Assembly: GCF_000004825.1 (NCBI RefSeq)
Contig: NW_008805072.1
Coordinates: 248,001 to 312,000, forward strand
Length of the DNA stretch: 64,000 nucleotides
Direction of reading: 5' to 3'
Origin: Heterostelium album PN500
Taxonomy: Eukaryota > Evosea > Eumycetozoa > Acytosteliales > Acytosteliaceae
The notes beneath the pieces are model-generated. The model did no database searches. It was not told the origin of the DNA and saw only the letters and a program-made list of their open reading frames with translations. Position numbers and translations under genes: made by a program. Shown in pieces: positions 26,224 through 37,998 of the stretch; position 1 is the stretch's first letter; the number at the start of each line of letters is the position of its first letter.

Positions 26224-26764
26224 CTATTCTGCCTTAACTGGTTGTTGTTGAGAGATCATTGCTTTGTATTCTTTCATCTTCAATTCATAAACTCTCTTTT
26301 CTTCATCCGAACGTTTTTGGTAGACATCTTTCTCAGGGGCTGAAAGAGAATGCCATTTTTTACCCAAAAGTGATCCTATCTCTGTAAAGCTGGCAGCTGG
26401 ATTCTCCTGTTTCACCAATAATCTGTGCTCCTGACAAAACAGAATATATGGTGACAGATATCTACGAGGTTTCTTTTTTAATAATATAAAAAAATAATTA
26501 AAAAATTAGTTATAATATTCTTAATAGTTATTCATATGAATCATTAAAAATAATAAATCATTTAATTGATTAACTGATTTTGAAATTTCTTTATTCTTTA
26601 TCAGGACTAAAAAAAGAAAATTAAAATTGAAATTAAAAGATTTACATCTAAATTGAATTGATTATTATAAAGTAATATGTCGAGTTGTAAACAAAAATAA
26701 ATGAACTTAACAAGGGTGGTAATATATCAAGTTAACTTACATTACTATCCTTTGTTGCTTTCAT
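26224..26764 (-). CDS. Small single HMG-box protein (NHP6/HMGB-like)
   Basis: Exon 1 (26764-26741) codes MKATKDSN and exon 2 (26472-26224) the rest, 90 residues in all. Most of the protein is one HMG box: KPRRYLSPYILFCQEHR, then FTEIGSLLGKKWHSL, EKDVYQKRSDEEKRVYE and YKAM. The basic-poor N-terminus and lack of an acidic tail make it like yeast Nhp6 rather than vertebrate HMGB1. The family bends DNA without sequence specificity in chromatin and transcription. The initiator context and phase-0 intron (26473-26740, 268 nt, long for this genome) fit. The usual K-R-P-L at the box start reads R-R-Y-L. Confidence 0.85.
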
Positions 26765-28502
26765 TTTCTACACACAAGTATAATTTTTCAGCATCAACTT
26801 GTTTTTTTGAAATTGTTCTTTGGTTTGATTTTGTAGTCACACACTCCTGTTGGTCTACTTTTGAGTCTGCTATATGACTATGTAGCTATGCCACCAAAAA
26901 AAAAAAAAAATCAACAACAAAAACAAAAAAAAAGAAAGAGAAAAGACTGCTAAAGAGAAGAAGTTAACTAAAAATTAAATTATAGGGGTATATGCTTGGT
27001 GATAGAGGTGTTGCTTTAAATTTTTCCACAAAGAATGTTTTTGAACTTTTAATAACAACAACTGCTGCTGTCTTGTCTTTAAACTTTAATTAAATTTTTA
27101 ATAATTATTAATATTTTTTAAAAAAATATTATATTAAATAAAATATTTAAAATAATGATAAAAATTTAAATTTGAATGTTTGATGTTTGTTGTTATTGTT
27201 GTTTTTGATTATTTTTGGTGTTTTTGTTTGTTTGTAACATGGGTGGCAGAGGTCGTGTGTTGGTTTTAATTTTACAGTGCACTTAACCATTTTGTTTTAG
27301 TTCTGATCAAAAAGCATCAACATTTTATAACGGTTGATAAATAATTGTTGGGTGAAAGTTACTCTCCGCCTTTTTTTTTTTTCACTCTTTGATTAATATG
27401 CGGATGGTGTTGTTCACCACAAAATTTAAAAAAAAAACAACTAAAACAGAAACAGTTGTCAGCGCAGAATAAGCACTATTTTTTGATAATGGGGAAAAGA
27501 TTGGTGTTTGTGTGTTGTGGAGTAAAAACAAAGACATAAATTTGAAGTTTTTTTCTAAAATGAGGAAAGGGTGAACAATTTGTGGATTTATATTGGGTGT
27601 GTTTTGGATTTTATGATTAAGATTATTATTGTCAATCGTTTTTGAAAATTCATAACCCAAAAGTGAACTATTTCATTGTTGTTTAAGAAAAATGGATGAA
27701 GTGTGGGCAAAAATTGGATGTTTTTTTTAATTAAAAAGGATAATTTTTTTTTGTAGTTTGCGATTCAAATCAAACCACTGAAAATACAAAAAAGTTTAAC
27801 AACTACTTTTTAGATATGATTAATTTATCTTTGAAGTCCGAAAAAAAAAAAAAGATTTGAATTTAAAACTTTTTTAACTGTCATTTCTTCTAACCTTTTT
27901 TTTAAGTAACAATAAGTTAGAATTTTTTGAAATAAAAACATTATTTTTCTTTTTGTAAAAGTTATTTTACGTTGCGTGTGTTTTTTAATTATTATGTCTT
28001 TTATGTTCAGTTGCAATGTTTGTTGTTAGCTATTATAACTTCAAGTTTTATTATGTCGAACAACCATTTATCACAAAATAAAAATGAACTCCGAGTTTGA
28101 AAAAATGATATTTTGTTTAAGATCTAATAAAAAAAAATTAATTATATATGGGATTAGTGATCGATCAAGAAAAAAAGATTCCAAAGATATTTGTAAAAAA
28201 TAGACAAATTATTTTTCATTTTCTTTTATTTTTCAATTTTTTTGTCTCAGCACCAAATTAAAATACCAATAAAAAAATTCTTGTAAAAAAAAAAAGAAAG
28301 GAAACACACCATTTTTTGATCAAACTATAGTTATTAGTTTAAAAATATTTTTTCATATTCTTTTATTTTTAACAATTAAATTGAACAAAAAATAATAATT
28401 GGTGGAATCTTTTAATTATCAAAAATTCAAATTAACAATTAAAAATTCATAATAAATTTACTCTAAGATTAAACAACAAAAAGTTAAACAAAACAATAAG
28501 AT
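26765..28502. promoter_or_regulatory. Long divergent intergenic region, no gene seen
   Basis: About 1.7 kb between the divergent HMG-box and importin genes. It has many A and T homopolymers and GT-rich runs (27170-27240), with no coding stretch that has splice or codon support. It is unusually long for this window and may hold regulatory sequence or an unrecognised RNA. Confidence 0.35.
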
Positions 28503-29942
28503 ATGGATATAGATATAGGTGCATTAAGTTTAAATGAATCGACAACATCAACTTCAGTAACAGCAACTCTTACCAAGTTGAAAGAGCAAATCTATATGGA
28601 TGATCCTGTCATTGTTGGTGAAGCTTGTTCAACTTTAAGAAAGATGGTTTCACTAGGTATGTAAAACAAAACAAAACAAAATAAAACAAATCAAGATTAT
28701 AATAGATAGATATTAACATTTTTAATACTTTTAAACCTTTTAGAACATGCACCACCATTGGATGAAGTTGTTTCATTTGGATTTGTACCGAGATTGTTGG
28801 ATTTATTGTTGAGTACGGTACCATCGATTCAATGTGAATCGTGCTGGGTTATCACCAATATATTGTCGGGTGCATCAAAGTATGTCACTTTTATTATACA
28901 GAGTGGAGGTTTGGTTCGTCTTTGCTCGTTGGTCTCGTCGAATGACGAGAGTCTGAGGGAGCAGGTAATCTGGGCGATCGGAAATATCGCCGGTGACAAC
29001 GCGCAACACCGTGACTTGGTGTTGGCAGCGAATGTGCTGCCAATGCTCTTGACATATCTGCGAGCGACCAATGCTAAACTCTCGTTGAAACGACTGCTCA
29101 TTTGGACGGTGAGTAATTTGTGTCGTGGCAAACCAAAGCCATCGTTGGCACTGGTCGGCGAAGCACTCCCTGTGATTGCAAACATCATCGCCACCGAGGT
29201 GGATCGCGAGATGATGGTCGACGCACTCTGGGCAATGTCGTACCTCTCGGACGCCACCAACGAAGACATCTACGAGATCATCAAGACTGGCGTCGTACCA
29301 AGGATCGTACAACTGCTCAACATCGATGAGATCAGCGTGTTGGTGCCCAGTCTTCGTACCTTTGGAAACTTGGTGACGGGCGACGACAAGTCGACGCTCT
29401 ACGTACTCTCGATGAATCCATTCCCCGCGCTAAAGAAACTGTTGCAATCGCCAAAGAACGCCATTATAAAGGAAACCGTTTGGAGTATGAGTAACATCGT
29501 TGCGTGTAGCACAAAGATCATTCAGATGGCCATCGACGCACAGATGTTGCCACCACTGATACAGATGCTCTCGGTCAATTCACGCGTCGATCTCCAAAAA
29601 GAGATATTGTGGTGTGTTTCCAACTTGGTCGACGGCGGCAACCAAGAGCAAATCAACTACGTCATGATCGACCTCAATGCATTCACCATACTCTGCAATT
29701 TGCTACCGACCAAACAGGATCAAGCACTCTCACTGATTCTCTCGTCGATCGCCAGTGTCTTCAAACACTGTCCATCGAAAGGAGAGCTCTACGCCAATAA
29801 ACTCGTGCAACTCGACGGAATCGCAAGTTTCGAAAGAATATTCTCATCACCAAAAGGTTTCCCTCAAGACGACACCAAAGCATTCAACGAAATTAGAAAC
29901 GCAATAATTAAATATACTCCAAGTGCATCGTTACAAATTTAA
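28503..29942 (+). CDS. Importin subunit alpha without an evident IBB domain
   Basis: Two exons (28503-28656, 28744-29942) give 450 residues of armadillo repeats. Hallmark NLS-groove Trp-Asn pairs are visible or near-conserved: CWVITNILSG, VIWAIGNIAGD, IWTVSNLCRGKPKP, VDALWAMSYLSD, VWSMSNIVA and LWCVSNLVDGG. The C-terminal helix region is present. Full-length importin-alpha is about 520-550 residues and starts with an Arg/Lys-rich importin-beta-binding region. Here the protein starts MDIDIGALSLNES with no basic cluster, and no in-frame upstream ATG or basic exon is seen. Known role: binding classical nuclear localisation signals. The missing region would remove direct importin-beta recruitment and autoinhibition. 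An unseen upstream exon remains possible. Confidence 0.85.
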
Positions 29943-30348
29943 AACAACAAAAAAAAAAAAAAACAAACAACAAAAAAACATAGCATAAAATATATATAAT
30001 ATTTAATTAATTAATTTAAATTAAGATATAAATGAAAATTGTAAAATATTAACAACAAAAACAAATAAAATAAAATAATTTTATTACTTGTATAAAAATA
30101 TCAACAAATCATTAATAAGTTAAATAATCATACTTTTGCCACCACACTCATTGCAAACGAAAAACCCGTTTTTATTGGTTCATCGTTTTTTAATTTTTTA
30201 TAAAAAACACAATAATAATATTATTTTCACTACAGTAATATTACTTTTATATTTTTTATATATATATTAAAGGTATTATAATACAAACTTTTATTGTTTA
30301 CAAAACTAGTTTGTTTTTATATATTTATTTATAAAAAATATAAAAAAA
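29943..30348. other. Intergenic A/T-rich region
   Basis: Poly-A-rich 3' end of the importin gene followed by the A/T-rich promoter of the MORN gene. Nothing else is seen. Confidence 0.4.
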
Positions 30349-31980
30349 ATGAATATACAATTAAGATTTTTTACAAATAGAAAAGGTTTAAATTTATTTA
30401 ATAGTTATAATAGAAATAAACCATTAATATTATCAAATTATATTAATAGTTATAATAAAAATGATAAAGGAAATAATAATATATTAAATGTATGTATTAG
30501 TTTATATGATTTATGATTATGATATGTTATCGTGTATATATTAATGATGGTGGTTTCCACGAATTTAATAATAAAGAGATTAAATGAATATTGTAATTTT
30601 AGTACTGCTTCTGGTAGTGGTGGTATTAGAGTTAGTAATTTAGAGGATTTCATAAAGATACAACCGAATGATAAGTTAAAGTCGTTGATTAATACATTGG
30701 AGGTACCCGATATTTCAAGAGAGAGATCGATCTTGTTTGAGAGACACAGCGGTGAGAAAAGAGTACGTGAAGAACTACATAGAACTAGAATACCAAACGT
30801 TCAGAGTCCTCGTGATGCAGAGCGTTCCGACAGCAGTTTAGAGATGGGTGAAGATTTAGAAACCGATTTCAATAATCAACAGGAACAACTAAAGAATGGT
30901 ATATCTACAACATCGACAACATCAACATCATCATCATCAATGGAGACTGTTATATCACCGACTTCCGGTCATGACAGCACGAATGCTCTACTCAATATGT
31001 TGGCACCGGATTCGAAAGGTGGCGAAGTGGTATCAAAGAAAGGAACACAATATAAGGGTGCACTTACTGACGATGGTTTGCCAAATGGTCCTGGCGAGTA
31101 TGAGACGGTCGATGGCGAAGTCTATATCGGTGAGTTTGTGCTGGGAATGAAACAGGGTGCAGGAAAGTATATTTGGAGAAACAACAGTTCTTACGATGGC
31201 TATTGGATGCACGATAAACGAAGCGGTGTCGGTAAGATGGTAGAGGAGCGTGAGATCTACGAGGGCGAGTGGCTCAACGACCAGCGACACGGTGCCGGAC
31301 TGCTGCTGACAGAGGGCATCGAGATCAGAGGCGAGTGGGTGAACAACGAGTTGGTGAGCGGCCACGAACTGCACGTCAAGAGCGGACTAGAGTACTTTGG
31401 ATCCTACAGAAACGGACGTTGGCACGGCGCTGGCAAGTTGGCGTTCAAAGACGGAACGATTTTCGAGGGTAACTTTGTCGATGGTACGAGAAGTGGAGTT
31501 GGCCGACTGATTAGCGACGACCAGATTTTCGAGTGTGAATGGGTCAACGGTGCACCGAATGGCTCTGGAAAGTTCTCCTCTCACGACTGGACGTGCGAGG
31601 GTGTCTGGCTGAACGGCGCTTGTCAACACGGCACTTTGAAGCGTGTCGGCTACAGCGTGTACATCGGCGAGATCAGAAACTTTGTGCCACACGGCGAGGG
31701 AGAAGAGTTTATGGAAGACCAATGCTACTACAAGGGAGAGTATCGCGATGGTAAACGCAATGGATTCGGAACGTTCAAGTGGGCTGACGGCACAGTCTAC
31801 CAAGGTAACTGGGTGGACGATCTCCGCGTTGGTTTCGGACAAATGATTTTCGCCAATGGCAAAGGCTGGGAAGGTGAATTCAACGAGACCATCGATGGAC
31901 AAGCCGAATCACTCGAAACCAGTGGTAAATTCAAACCAATCGATTTAAATAATCCAGAGAATGCAGGTAGCCAACTTTGA
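30349..31980 (+). CDS. MORN-repeat protein with a possible mitochondrial presequence
   Basis: Exons 30349-30489 and 30577-31980 join in phase 0 to 514 residues. Residues ~1-45 contain several Arg/Lys, many Asn/Leu/Phe and only one acidic residue (MNIQLRFFTNRKG...), like a mitochondrial targeting peptide. A Ser/Thr-rich linker follows. From about residue 230, ten or so MORN units run in series: YIGEFVLGMKQGAGKY, YDGYWMHDKRSGVGK, YEGEWLNDQRHGAG, FEGNFVDGTRSGVG, YKGEYRDGKRNGFGTF, YQGNWVDDLRVGFGQ. MORN repeats bind lipids or act as scaffolds at membranes and cytoskeleton. The first exon is less certain than the repeat part. If the splice is wrong, translation would start at an in-frame ATG at 30544 or 30547. 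Confidence 0.7.
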
Positions 31981-32200
31981 AGTAACTAAATCTTAAAAAA
32001 TAATAATAGCATAACAACAATACATTTTAAATTATTGTTCTTTTCATTAAACAATACAAGTTTATTTAATTATTATAAACATTAACAAACAATGAAAAGT
32101 GACTTTGACTCGAAACAAACATTAGCATTAGAGACCAATAAATAGTAATCTGGTTTTTCTTTATTTATTTATATTATTTGTTATTTTTTTTTTCTTTTTT

Positions 32201-34374
32201 TTATTCATCGTCTTCTTCTTCTTCTTCTTCGTCACTTAGACCATCTAATAATGATTCCAAAAGTTTAGATGATTCTTCAGATGGTTTCTTATCTTCATTA
32301 TCTTCATCTTCTTCATCGTCGCTGTTGTTGTCATCTTTGTTATTTCCGGTCTTGTTAATAGTGATATCGAGCTCATCATCATCTTGTTCATCGTCATCAC
32401 TTGGTTCTTCAATTCCTTCTTCATTATTATTCATGTGCTATTAATTAATAAATATATATTAGTATACTAATTGTTTTACTATTATTATTATTAAGTTAGT
32501 TATGCATGCATACCTCTTCAATCTTTAAGATTGTATCCATTTTAGATGAACGTAATGCTTTAACGATATCGTTGTTGGAGAGTGATGAAGTTGTCTTTGT
32601 GAACAAAAGATCTTTATGTTTGTTGATGTATTGTATTAATACGAGTGGTGGTAACAAAGAAGCCGAAGCAATCTTTAATTTCAACAACATAGAGTCTTTG
32701 GTAATGTTAAACAATTGAATTGTTTTCTCTAAAAGAATTCTAGATCTATATATGTGTGTTATTTATATATATAACATGTTAGTTTAATTGTTTCATCTTC
32801 TCTTTTATGATACCATGGTAGTAACTTACTTGATATATGAGATAGCTGTGTTTGGTGGAGTGAGATCAGATGTATCCATGAATTTGGTGATTAACTTTGA
32901 GATGATACCATCTTTTTGATTGACGAGGAACGGTGCAACACCAAAGTCGAACGATGTCAAAATACTGGTAAGCTTTCCAAGGAATTTGGTTTTACCCAAC
33001 ATCATATTGATGATGGTATAATCGATTTGATAGGAACGCTTGCTATTCTGTGCACTGAGAGCCAAAGACAATTTCAAAAGCTCTGTTGCCAACAATACAA
33101 ATTTACTCTCATATGATTTCTCTTCACATTTTATGATATTCGGTAGTACTGCACTACTAATGTATTTCTTTAACTGTTCATAACTTTGTTCAACTCTATT
33201 AAATTTAAATATAGATTTTGATTAATAAGTTAAATTAGTTAATAGGCTAAATATCTATAACTTTTTTTTGATATTCTTTATTTTTACTTACAACTTTATA
33301 TTTTTATAATCAATATTTGAAATTAACTCTGTAATATTTGAAATATAATTGGTATGATATATCTGTTATAATTAATTAATTAGATTGAGTGTTAGTTTAG
33401 ATCTATAAAATGTTAACAATACATTTTATCTATGTATAAAACATACTTTGTTTGATGAAATTGTTAGGTTGTTAAGGTTTGAAAGCAGCTCTACAGTGTT
33501 GGAGGTTGACTGATGTTTGATATGATGATTGAAAATTAATGTTGTTAAAGATGTTTGTTGGTCGCTAAGTATAATTTGTTCGTCTATTATTATAAAAGAA
33601 ATATTATTAGTAAAGTATTAGTTTTAAAAGATATACGTGGGTTATTAACTTACAAAGATTATTTGTTTTGTTATTGTTATTCTTTTTGTTTGTACTGTTA
33701 TTATTATTATCGATAATCTCTTCTAGTGATTCCTCTGCACCTATGCAATTCAGACGAATGAGATTATCGATAGTCTTTACTGTGTCGTATGAAATCTTGG
33801 AGGTAGCTGGTACACCTTTTGATTTTTTATGTCCAGTTTCTGTCTTTTCCGATTGTTGCTGTTGTTGTTGCTGTTGTAATTCCTCTGGTTCTTCTTGTGT
33901 TTCGGCATCGTCTTTGAACTCGAGTGACTGTCTCACCAAGTAGAAAAAGGTATTCCATGCCTTCACCTTGAAGAGCAACTCTTTGATTTGTTCGTGACTG
34001 ATTGATTGTATCGCTTCAAAGTAGTAGTTTCTCAAACGATCTCTTGATATACGACCATGGCTATATGATTGAATGAATGTCTGTGACATCGTTCTAATGA
34101 ATCTATCTGCCAGCCTTTCTGTCATCTTTCTTTTTTCTTTTTCTTTTTGAGCGTGTTGTTTTTCTTTCATTTCTTTATCATCACCACCATCATCATCATC
34201 ATCATCATTGTCTCCATTTTCTTGTTCATTTCCATTTTCCATTTCTACATCACCGTCATCATCCTCCATCTCTAATCCATTTTCATCGGCTTCTTCTTTG
34301 TCAACCTCTTCTTCGTCAACTTCTTCTACCTCTTCCTCTAATTCATTTATATCACTCTCTCTTTCTCTTTTCAT
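32201..34374 (-). CDS. Unrecognised acidic, helix-rich protein (six exons)
   Basis: Minus-strand exons 34374-33654, 33583-33447, 33362-33292, 33195-32830, 32745-32514 and 32437-32201 join without a frame break to 587 residues. The N-terminus is a ~75-residue acidic and Glu/Asp-homopolymer region starting MKRERESD. A helical core follows (DRFIRTMSQTFIQSYSHG, LLFKVKAWNTFFYLVRQSLEF, then LLATELLKLSLALSAQN), with a polyQ run and polyN. The C-terminus is again acidic (DEEEEEEDDE). Two acidic tails around an alpha-helical core suggest a nuclear or nucleolar protein, but I cannot assign a family. Start at the second possible ATG-like position is chosen because the upstream in-frame codons include no ATG. 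Confidence 0.75.
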
Positions 34375-35133
34375 TTTTAAATATATAGGACGTGTGTGCT
34401 CAACCAAAAAACATTTAAATTAATCTTTGTTTCGTTCGTTTTTTTTTTTTTTGCAAAAAAAAAATTTAAAATATTTTTTAAATTTGAATAATTTAAAATT
34501 TAATTTTAATGATCCAATTGATCAATAAAAACATTAGTTGATGACGAAAAACTACTGTTCTCTCGTTTGACATTCTTGGTATTTAATATCACTTGCATTG
34601 CACAGACTCTGACCAAGAGTACCTCAAGAGTTGATCTAGTATTGTAAGGCTACTTCTTTGCTTCTTACTTTAATTTGATCTGCTTCTTATTTACTTGATT
34701 TTGATCCTTTTTCCTAATCTTTTTGTTTTAATAATAGAGTACTCCTTGACCAGTTAACTATGGAAGTCTTTTTAGTCGGACCTCAAATTTCTATTTTTTA
34801 TTCAATATTATAATATTACATAATTATTAACAACCCTGGTTTGATCTAATATACCTATGTAGTAAGTAACTTTATTATCTTCTTCACCATTCTTGTCATA
34901 AGTTTTATATTTCTTTGTTGTTATTATCAGAGTTTTTGAAACAATATCTGATATTATCAAAAAATGTTTTATTCATTCGATAACACATTTAAAATTCGTA
35001 CACGTAAATAAAAACTCAGTCATTTCTAAAAATCCCAGATAAAATTTTTTTATGTTTGTTTTTCTATATATTCTTATAGAGGAAATGTATGAATATAGTG
35101 ATTACTAATACTTAGTTCGATCGATATTTTTAG
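34375..35133. other. Intergenic, left edge of the relic-rich region
   Basis: No gene is seen. The base composition is slightly less extreme around 34550-34800, perhaps from decayed sequence. Confidence 0.3.
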
Positions 35134-35253
35134 AAAGAGATGTTATTGAATGTATATTGGTTAAGACAAACCATTAGTTTGTTACTGGGTGTTGTTTGTG
35201 GTGCTATACCATTAATCGGAATGGTTGGACTTATTACATATGTATATTGCTAA
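35134..35253 (+). pseudogene. RAB5IF (C20orf24)-like single-exon relic
   Basis: After an acceptor-like TTTTTAG, 40 codons read KEMLLNVYWLRQ then GVVCGAIPLIGMVGL and stop. This matches the conserved core of RAB5IF/C20orf24 proteins (YWxRQxxxxxxGxxWGxxPLxGxxG), small two-helix ER/endosomal proteins. The Trp of the WG pair is Cys, and no second transmembrane helix or further exon follows. It is most likely a broken copy. Confidence 0.5.
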
Positions 35254-35257
35254 TATA

Positions 35258-35365
35258 TGTGTTTATTTTTTGGTTCTGATATAATCTATCATACTTTAAA
35301 AAAAGTATAAATTAAAAGTATATATAAGTTTTAATTTATATTGTTTTCAGAAATTTCTAAATAAA
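35258..35365 (+). repeat. Repeated segment, copy A (partner at 40030-40283)
   Basis: The stretch from TATGTGTTTATTTTTTGG to GTTTTCAGAAATTTCTAA recurs at 40030-40283. There it is split by the 147-bp MITE. Here it lies directly before the terpene synthase relic, there directly before the Ku80 relic. Confidence 0.75.
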
Positions 35366-35375
35366 AGAAAACTAT

Positions 35376-36446
35376 ATGTTGTCTTTAAAAAAATTAGTTG
35401 ATAAAACTCCAAAGAGTTGGTTTTTACCAATGAACCCACATGAACCTACGGATATAGTGTATCAAAAAATGGAATATTTTGGAGTAGTAAATGAAGATAC
35501 TAGAGAAAAATATAGAACGGTACTACAAGGACTTGCAAAATTTTCAAGAAATATATGGCTAGCTTTAGATCAAGAAGCAATAGTGTTAGGAACCCAATTT
35601 TTTGTTTACTTTGTGATTTTCGACGACCTCATTGATACCAATGAGCAAGAGTTTTGTATCATAATTATAAAAAGAGCAATCAATATTTTTAAATTGGGTA
35701 AACTAGAAGCCAATGCTACACCACTTGAAAAATTAGCATTTTACTTCCTTCGGATTGTAAAAGATAGAGTCGGAGATCAACATCCATTAATGAATCTATT
35801 TATAACATCCTGCATAGAGTATTTTGAAAATTTAGTACCGTGGCAAAGTATAAAGGTAATTTTATAAATAAATTCTTTTTAAATTTTTTAAATTATTAAT
35901 ATTTTATTTATTTTTTAATGGTTATAATATTAGAAATTAAATGGTGATATAACTATGAGTTTATATTATAATATTAGAAGAGTTAATATTGGGATGTCGC
36001 CATCTATTTTTTTAGGTATAATATTCTCAATGAAAAGATTAAACTCTGAAATAATTCTTGATCCTTTCTGGAGAAGTTTAATTGACCATTCAGGAAAAAT
36101 GTGTGCTCTTTAAAATGATGTATTTTCTTATGAAAAGGAATTGAGAGAAAAAGATGAAAGAATGAATAGTTTCCATTTTATGAAAACTCAAAATAATTGG
36201 TCAAATCAAGAATGTTTTGATTTCATAGAAAAAGAATTGGATATTTGTTTTGAAGAATATTTTACTGATGAAAACCTTCTTATTCAAAAATTCATTCCTA
36301 ATCTTAAAAACAAAGAAGATCAAGAAGAATTTTATCAAATTCTTCAACAATTTCATACTCTTGTATCTGCTTTAGTATCTATGTATTTAGAAAGAGTAAA
36401 ATATAAATCACCAGATTCCATCTTTCTTGAACTTAGAAAATGTTAA
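35376..36446 (+). pseudogene. Terpene synthase pseudogene with one in-frame stop
   Basis: Exons 35376-35855 and 35934-36446 would encode ~330 residues, normal for dictyostelid terpene synthases. The aspartate-rich motif is intact (FDDLID, DDxxD). The NSE motif NDVFSYEKE is intact too. The codon before that Asn is TAA (36111-36113), which truncates the protein and removes the second metal site. Everything else, including splice sites and the C-terminal helix YLERVKYKSPDS, looks recent and uneroded. Known function of the family: cyclisation of prenyl diphosphates to volatile terpenes made during development. Either a recent null allele or a sequencing error at one codon. A second, deleted copy lies at 52201-52412. 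Confidence 0.85.
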
Positions 36447-36519
36447 ATTTTTTCAATGATGGTGGTTGTTTTTCACAATTTTGTTTTTTTAGGTTTTTGC
36501 AATAGAGATTAATATTTAA

Positions 36520-36660
36520 ACAAGTGCAAAACCAAATAATTCAACAAAATTACAAAAAAAAAATAAAATTTCAAAATTTTTCAAAATTTTTTACAAAAAA
36601 AAATTTATTTAAATGTAAAATTTAAAAGTAAAAATCAAGTTAGAACTTTATTTTATTATT
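36520..36660 (+). repeat. Left terminal inverted repeat, 141 bp
   Basis: Starts ACAAGTGCAAAACC and is the reverse complement of 39561-39701 with no difference I could find by eye. Confidence 0.9.
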
Positions 36661-36806
36661 TTTAATATAGTTTTTGTTTTTAGACACAGTGGAGGTCACT
36701 CCCAAGTTGGACTTGACGCATTGGCACTCAACCACGAAGAACTGATCGTTCTTTAATAATTGGAACTTGAACAATTTCATTACGTTTTCCAATCGGACTG
36801 GAACCT

Positions 36807-37713
36807 TTACAATTCTCTTTTTGGAAGTTCTAGTTCCTCCGAGTACTCCCCAAGATTGAAGCATTTTCTTGTGAAACTATTGATTTTAAGTGACACTAGA
36901 ACCTCGTCCGTTCTTGGATTAAAATAAGGTCCAATAAACTCAACACCTGCCATTTTTGGTAGAAATATAACGTACGTCTTAAATATTTCTAAATGAAAAA
37001 TATATATATATATTAGTTTTTGTAAATATTCTAACTATTTAATATACCTACCATCTTCCATTGAGGAATGTTCGAATAATATCGGCCCATAAACCTCATC
37101 ACCATGGAGGTATGAATAATGAGAAGATGAGGCTGAGGTTAGTTCTGCTCTGTTAGCCTCTATAAGATCATCTAGTGGAGAATGGAAGTTCATGTTGTCT
37201 TCTTCGACTGAATCCAAGAAAGAGGGTATTCCAACCAATGATGGTGAAGTTTGGACAGACATACTAGGACTCGGTGGATTTCTATTGGTGGTGGTAGTAG
37301 TAGTGGTCGTAGTAGTGGTGGAATTATTTCCCTCAGCTGAGCCATGTTTGTCAGGAGTTACATTTTGTAATTGAACAGCTTCAACAGGTTGGATTATAGG
37401 TGATGCATCAGGAGTAGTTGTGATTATAGGAGTTTTCTTGACATTCAATTGGGAGAATCTCTTGGTTGAATTAAATTTTCCCATTATCGAATTCCTGGTG
37501 TAACCTGTGTTTTGCCCAAATCTAGTTTCAAAGAGTTTGAAGCCATCAGTGGATGTGATATTTGGGTTGTTTTTTATCATTTCTTTGAAGAACTTGGTAT
37601 GTTTATCTTCGTATTTACTATACTGTTTGTTTGAAAATTATTTTATATAGATTGTAAAATTAATTAATAATACTGTAAACACTTAATAAATTTCTAACAC
37701 TTACAACTGTCAT
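36807..37713 (-). CDS. Myb/SANT-like DNA-binding protein of the Harbinger element
   Basis: Minus-strand exons 37713-37705, 37622-37052 and 36988-36807 join to 253 residues. The N-terminal ~60 residues (YSKYEDKHTKFFKEMIK, then FETRFGQNTGYTRNSIMGKF) form a Myb/SANT-like trihelix as found in the second protein of PIF/Harbinger transposons. That protein carries the transposase into the nucleus and recruits it to the ends. The middle has a polyThr tract. The C-terminus reads ...MAGVEFIGPYFNPRTDEV... and stops at 36807. Just before the stop, the +1 frame is open for another 50-60 codons (to 36640) and looks protein-like (RIVKVPVRLENVMKLFKF). An A-run frameshift near 36817-36823 may have shortened the gene. 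Confidence 0.75.
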
Positions 37714-37998
37714 GGTTTTAAATGTAGATATTTAAATATTTTAACAATTTATTTATTTTTAAGAAAATGGTCTTAAATTTAAATCTTTTCACTTCAGTGT
37801 TTGTTATGTTAATATTAAAAAAAAATAGGTTTACTTGCATGCATGTAATAACAAATAATTTTAAATAATAAATCGGGTACTTTTATGAAAGATTAAAGTC
37901 TATTAAAGAAGCCATCATCTAAGCCATCCCAGCTAGTGGAGTTTCAAATTATTTTGCGTACATTAATTTATTAATAATAGTGTATTAATTATTAATAA

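Noticed and set aside
27382-28016. Short minus-strand open frames in the long gap
   Set aside because: Low-complexity Asn/Phe/Lys composition, no splice support and no homology.
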